The notes under the pieces are model-generated. The model did no database searches. It saw nothing but the letters and a program-made list of their open reading frames with translations, and had not been told where the DNA came from. This document shows positions 59,686-64,000 of a DNA stretch of 64,000 bases, in pieces. The position numbers and the translations under genes were made by a program. Position 1 is the stretch's first letter. Every line of letters starts with the position of its first letter. Origin of the DNA: Talinum fruticosum (Eukaryota; Streptophyta; Magnoliopsida; Caryophyllales; Talinaceae); NCBI GenBank assembly GCA_021018815.1, contig JAITYX010000004.1, forward strand, positions 5,645,501-5,709,500, given 5' to 3'.

Positions 59686-60016
59686 TTTATTTATTGTTTG
59701 TATGAAGATGGTAAAAAATGCAATTAAATCTAATGTCTTTACCCCCTCGTGTTGTGTTCTCTATCTCTCTTCGGGGTTAAAGATATTAGGTTTGACTTGT
59801 ATTTTGTTATCATTTTGTTGAATTGTCATCCAAAAAATAACTAAATTTTTTTATTTATTATCCATGTGTAACAGCGAGTGTTATCCATGTCATTCAAGCA
59901 ACCGAAACTCAATAGTGATGTAAAAAATGTAACTAGATCTAAAATTGGGGGTTGTTGGCATTCCCATTCTCCAGTTGGAGTTAATGGCGTCCAACAGCCC
60001 TAAACTTTGAATTATT
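59481..60016. mobile_element. Foldback-type element with ~160-190 bp inverted arms
   Basis: The left arm (from ATTAATTCAAAGTTTGGGG at 59481 to GTTACACATGGATAAT at ~59640) is matched by the reverse complement of ~59860-60016 (ending CCCTAAACTTTGAATTATT). Shared blocks are TTCAAAGTTT-GGG, TGTTGGACG, CCAACA-CCCCCAA-TTT, GATCTA-TTACATTT, CGGTTGCT and TGTTACACATGGATAA. The ~220 bp centre starts with a (TAA)n microsatellite (~59638-59681). No transposase; superfamily not assigned. Confidence 0.75.
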
Positions 60017-60443
60017 GGGGTCCAATTCCCTATATATGGTAACATTTCTTTCATCCTTTTAACATTGTCCAGAGGAATTTTGCCAAGGATTATGTAAATC
60101 TATTTCATTCATTATGTGCTCATTCAAATCCTTTGCGAAGATAATTCTTTGTGATACTAGAAGATTGAAATGAGGTCCACATAGAAGGATTTTTAAATAT
60201 TATTTAATTAATTATTGGTAGATCTGTTCATGATAGCAAATATCAATGTTGATTATAGTTTAATTAATTAAATTTGATATAGAAAATTTTTGAAATTTGC
60301 CCATTATTTAGAATGTTCTTCGGAATGGAAATCAATGCACTAAAATGTCTCAATTTCGAATTTTAATAACTAAAATTTTAAGGCTATGGACCAGCATAAA
60401 TGTGGGGTTTATCCGACGGTTTATTCATTATAATTAGTAAGTG

Positions 60444-60684
60444 TTATGTGAAACCGTCTCACTTAAAAGTTAGTGTGAGACGTAAACTTTTATAATCACT
60501 TTAAATACATATAAGGTAACTAATAATTCATTTGGGGATAACTCTAATAAAACTCATTTCTTGATAAATTATTAGTCACTCACAAATTAAAAAGTCATTA
60601 TATTATAAGTTATTAGTCATATTAAAACGTTTAGAAAATCACATCGTCTTACAATAACTTTTATGTGAGACGGTCTCATATAAA
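60444..60684. mobile_element. MITE with ~40-bp TIRs containing GAGACGGTCTC-type motif
   Basis: The left end ATGTGAAACCGTCTCACTT..AAAAGTTAGTGTGAGACG is matched by the complement of the right end (CGTCTTACAATAACTTTTATGTGAGACGGTCTCATAT). Length ~240 bp, interior AT-rich and rich in TTATTAGTC motifs. No coding capacity. Confidence 0.75.
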
Positions 60685-60689
60685 ATTTT

Positions 60690-61588
60690 GTATTTAACTA
60701 TATATCTTTTAGAAGCTTTGCATCACCTCAAAACACTCGAGAAGTCTTCAAAACCGCTCATCCATTTAAATTTGTTTTTGACCATCTTCTCATGGAAAGC
60801 ATCACACACACAAGTCAATGATGGCAAGAAGTATTAAATTTACCATTTAGCAAAGGGAGAAGTAGCGTTGGAGTAGATGAAGGAAAAGTTAAAAACACCA
60901 CCACCTTCATAGGGTTGAGGTTATAGGGTGCATATCTCCTTGGTCCCCTCGTCCCTAACTATCATATTTTGTCCTCACTTTTATGAGCTTCTTTGCCCAT
61001 CATCTTCTTGCATCACTAATTCTTGTAAGCTTCAAAAGTGCAAAGCATCCATTTAATTCTAACCCTTCATTAGTATGATCTAAGTTGGAAACTCATTTTT
61101 ACGTACATTTACTTTAGATACCGACAAAACAGGTTAAGTTCAATAACAATTGAGAACACAAAATCCGTACTTTATAACATTAGTTCTTGTTATATGAATA
61201 TAATAGGCCCACTGGTCCCGCAAATTAGATTGTGGGTCACTTGATTAATGGAAGATTTAGGTACATAACATGAGAAAGGGACAGTAACTTGAATCATGAT
61301 ATCATCCTTGGCCAACAACCAAAACTTGCTTACAAAATACATGAGGGGTAAGGGAAGATGACCAAAACTAATCGAAGGAAATGATTTCATTACGACATTA
61401 CAGGACTCTCATGTGGCTATTCTACAAAAACAAGAATCGATCGATCGGAAACAACTCCGGCTCAGAAAAGCAGCATTGAAGCTATGTATGCACACAAGAA
61501 CAAGAAGAGGAATGTCTTTGCAATTCTCACTTCTCACTCTAAAGCCTAATCAATCATTTCGACTGAAAACCAACCATACAGTGAAAAC
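60690..61588. other. Intergenic and 3' flank of the peptidase gene
   Basis: No gene recognised; 61380-61588 is likely 3'UTR of the minus-strand peptidase gene. Confidence 0.5.
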
Positions 61589-63592
61589 TTATAGGTTCCT
61601 CTCTATGAACTCCCAGATCCTCTCTTCCATGTATATCCGGTCTCTTAGGCGACGGGGCATGTGACGTTCATCCGGGAAAATAAGAAGCTCATAAGGCTTA
61701 CCAGCAGCCACCAAGGCATTCACAAGCCTTGCAGTATGCCTGAAGTGCACATTTTCATCAATCATTCCATGTACAAGTAGGAGCTTCCCTTTCATATTGC
61801 GGACATGGTGCATCACTGAGCCAAACTCATAGCCAGCCGGGTTCTCAGATGGCAATCCCATATATTTCTCAGTGTAAAATGTATCATACCCGTCCCACGA
61901 AGTAACTGGGGCCCCAGCCACAGCACATCGAAAAACGTCGGGAAACCTGGTTAGGCTCATTGCAGAAAGATACCCACCATAGCTCCATCCATACAAGCCG
62001 ATCCTACCTGCTTTTGCTAGCCCCTCTTTTATGAGCCATTCAGCCCCAGCTAGCTGGTCCTCTGCATCTATGCGGCCAAATTTGTGTTTTACAGCACCTT
62101 CAAAGTTCAACCCGCGTCGAGCTGACCCTCTGTTATCTAACTGTAACATGCAAAGCAATCAAGGTTCTCAGTAGTTTTTTAATGCAGAAAAGCAATTACG
62201 AACTCTTCTCTGCAATGGGGAATTATGGACAAGTTTATCAAATTTCTTTGAAACTAATTTTCCTTTTTCCTTTTTTTGAAAGAGGCCGGGGGGCTATGAT
62301 CGAGGTTAGGGGTAGGGAATGCCTAAAGCAAAGGTTCTTTATCATTCACTTCATAAGCTCTAACTAACGACCTTGGCAATTCATAACATATCTGCTGAAC
62401 AAAGCAATTAGAAGAGTGCATTTCTATGATTACTTGGAGTCTCAAAACAATGCCTACAATAACAGTAGTAGGCAGGAAACACTGACCTTCCATACCAAGA
62501 TGCCCTTGCTCCTTAGGAACTGAGCTCTCATGTCGACCGTACTAATCCAAGAATTGGATACAAGCTGCACACTGGGACCACCATAAACACTAATCATAGC
62601 TTTGTACGGTGGAGGTCCAAATCTTTCTTCATCGGGTTTATACAATGCAGCATACAATGGAGTCCCTTCAGTACCTTTGATCTGGATTATTTTAGGGGTT
62701 CGAGTTGAAGCCTCTTAGATCTTGGAACACTTGATGGCTGGTCATACAACACTCTAATTAAGCTTCCATCATGTAAAGAGCGCAAAAATACCACAGGAGG
62801 AGAAGTTAGAGAATCATGAATATCAATAAATCTTTGCATTTGATGATCGAGCACCACAACATGTTTCCCATGATGAGTCAGTTTCACTGGGGCCAGCAAG
62901 GGCTGACCTTGATCAGGAACTAACCTAGTAGCATAAAGGTTAGATTCCAAGGGTCCATCTAGGGTTCCCATGAAATAAACAAGTCCTGCTGCTTCATTGA
63001 CTCCTGCAATTTGCTCAACCATCCAATCACCTTCTGTTAAGGGTCCTAAACAATGTCCATCTAAGTCATGCAAGTAAAGATGTCTAAATCCTGTTTTCTC
63101 ACTGGCCCATATAAATCCCCCAGAACTACCGACTGTTGCTCTGTCAAGTGGTGTAAAACAGTCATGAATATTCATCCAGGTGTCATTTTCCTCTACCAGT
63201 ATAACTTTACTTTGACCGGACTTGATGTCAAATTTCAGAACTTTCAGCTTCGTATGAGCTCGGTTTAGAACCTGAGCAACGAGAATATTTCCAGGCATCC
63301 AGTTAACCCTGGCAAGATATTCCTCATCACTGTTTGCCGCACCTTTTGCGCCACAAAGAAGTTCCATCCACGTAATAGGACCTCCGGTAATAGCCACAAC
63401 ACCAAGTCTTACTTTTACGTTTGATGCTCCCGCAAAGGGATAGGGATGCTCCTCTTGTGCATCAGGACCAACTGAACTTTTACCTTGATGCATAATTCTG
63501 TATAGTGGAATCTCAGATGAATCAGCTTGTGTAAACGCAATTAACTTGCTGTCAGGTGACCACCAGTATCCATTCTTGCGATCCATTTCTTC
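61589..63592 (-). CDS. C-terminal half of a dipeptidyl-peptidase-IV/prolyl-oligopeptidase (S9) gene; one frameshift
   Basis: Two minus-strand exons, 63592-62487 and 62140-61589; the N-terminal exons lie beyond 64000. The first exon opens [20 protein letters not shown], then [13 protein letters not shown] and the beta-propeller with [17 protein letters not shown] and [15 protein letters not shown], followed by YGGPSVQLV and [11 protein letters not shown]. The second starts [15 protein letters not shown] and carries the alpha/beta-hydrolase triad: Ser in [16 protein letters not shown], Asp in [20 protein letters not shown] and His in [10 protein letters not shown]. It would remove N-terminal dipeptides, typically after Pro. 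The frame breaks at the G-run 62695-62698 (plus strand), one base short. Most similar to the plant At5g24260-type DPP; location not evident from this part. Confidence 0.92.
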
Positions 63593-64000
63593 CTACAATA
63601 ACGAAAATAAATGACTTAAGAGGGAAGAAAAAATTGATGTTCTCAGCAAAAAGGTCAAGGAACCTTAATTAACTCCCTTGGTGCTGTCGTCATCCAAGAG
63701 TTACAAGTTACGACCTTTCAAAGAGTGCTCAAATAAGGCAGTCTATACATTTAGGAACACTGCAATAACAGGTCTGTACCATTTCATTTAATCACTTCAT
63801 TGCCTGGATAATGATATAAATACTGTGCATCAATGATTTCATTTTTCTTCCTTTTTTCCCCTGATTTCCCCTTTTTATGGTGTAGTACAGTATTCAATCT
63901 AGCCATCTGTATATACATGGTGGTACCCCAATAGAGGAAGGTATAAAGTGTACGAGAGTGGAAAACTTCTCATTGCTTTTAACAGGATTAAAACCCAGCT
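63593..64000 (-). other. Intron of the peptidase gene running out of the window
   Basis: The acceptor TTGTAG sits just upstream of 63592 on the minus strand. No further exon is recognisable to the window edge. Confidence 0.6.

Noticed and set aside
61413..61664. Plus-strand gene opposite the peptidase 3' end
   Set aside because: It overlaps the conserved peptidase C-terminus in antisense and has no recognisable domain.

Overview
The window is nuclear DNA from a flowering plant, most likely a eudicot. Genes carry short GT-AG introns, intergenic DNA is very AT-rich, and there are plant-type MITEs, Helitrons, a LINE relic, a satellite block and plant gene families (pectin methylesterase with PMEI domain, MIKC MADS-box, ubiquitin-like PI4K-gamma). 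A MITE ending in a GAGACGGTCTC-type motif weakly hints at Caryophyllales; this is inference only.

Layout. 1-1.9 kb: relic of an L1-type LINE. 1.9-5.2 kb: about ten monomers of a ~326 bp satellite with a six-monomer (~1.96 kb) higher-order period. 5.2-6 kb: possible 5' fragment of a minus-strand gene. 6-40.7 kb: a tandem cluster of class-3 lipase-like alpha/beta-hydrolase genes (At4g10955-like), each with a 68-104 nt first exon and a ~980 nt second exon. Copies A (8943-10908), B (23324-25025) and D (35443-37217) are open. C (28088-29418) has one frameshift, E (39321-40713) has three, and B' (31449-31886) is a remnant lacking the catalytic exon. B+C and B'+D are two copies of one larger duplicated segment. 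Its satellites duplicated with it: a Harbinger-like MITE, a TIR element that captured the first exon of an actin-interacting-protein-1 (AIP1) gene, a SINE-like relic and a Stowaway-like MITE. Between A and B, 11.3-20.4 kb is a head-to-tail array of three Helitrons on the minus strand, with three 3' ends and four iterated 5' ends separated by ATT microsatellites.

40.7-46.3 kb is gene-free with small MITEs and microsatellites. 46.4-50.05 kb: a four-exon type-I pectinesterase. 52.5-54.3 kb: a Bsister (TT16/AGL32-like) MADS-box gene. 55.6-58.9 kb (minus): a gamma-type phosphatidylinositol 4-kinase with two ubiquitin-like domains and a 5'UTR intron. 59.5-60.7 kb: a long-armed foldback element and a second MITE. 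61.6-63.6 kb (minus): the C-terminal half of a dipeptidyl-peptidase-IV/prolyl-oligopeptidase gene that continues beyond the window.

A pattern crosses gene boundaries. Every reading-frame break in an otherwise conserved gene (lipases C and E, pectinesterase, PI4K, peptidase, perhaps the MADS gene) is explained by loss of one base from a homopolymer run. That looks more like consensus error in the assembly than like independent gene death, so these genes should not be called pseudogenes without checking reads. The genes are not an operon; apart from the lipase cluster, neighbours have no evident functional link.
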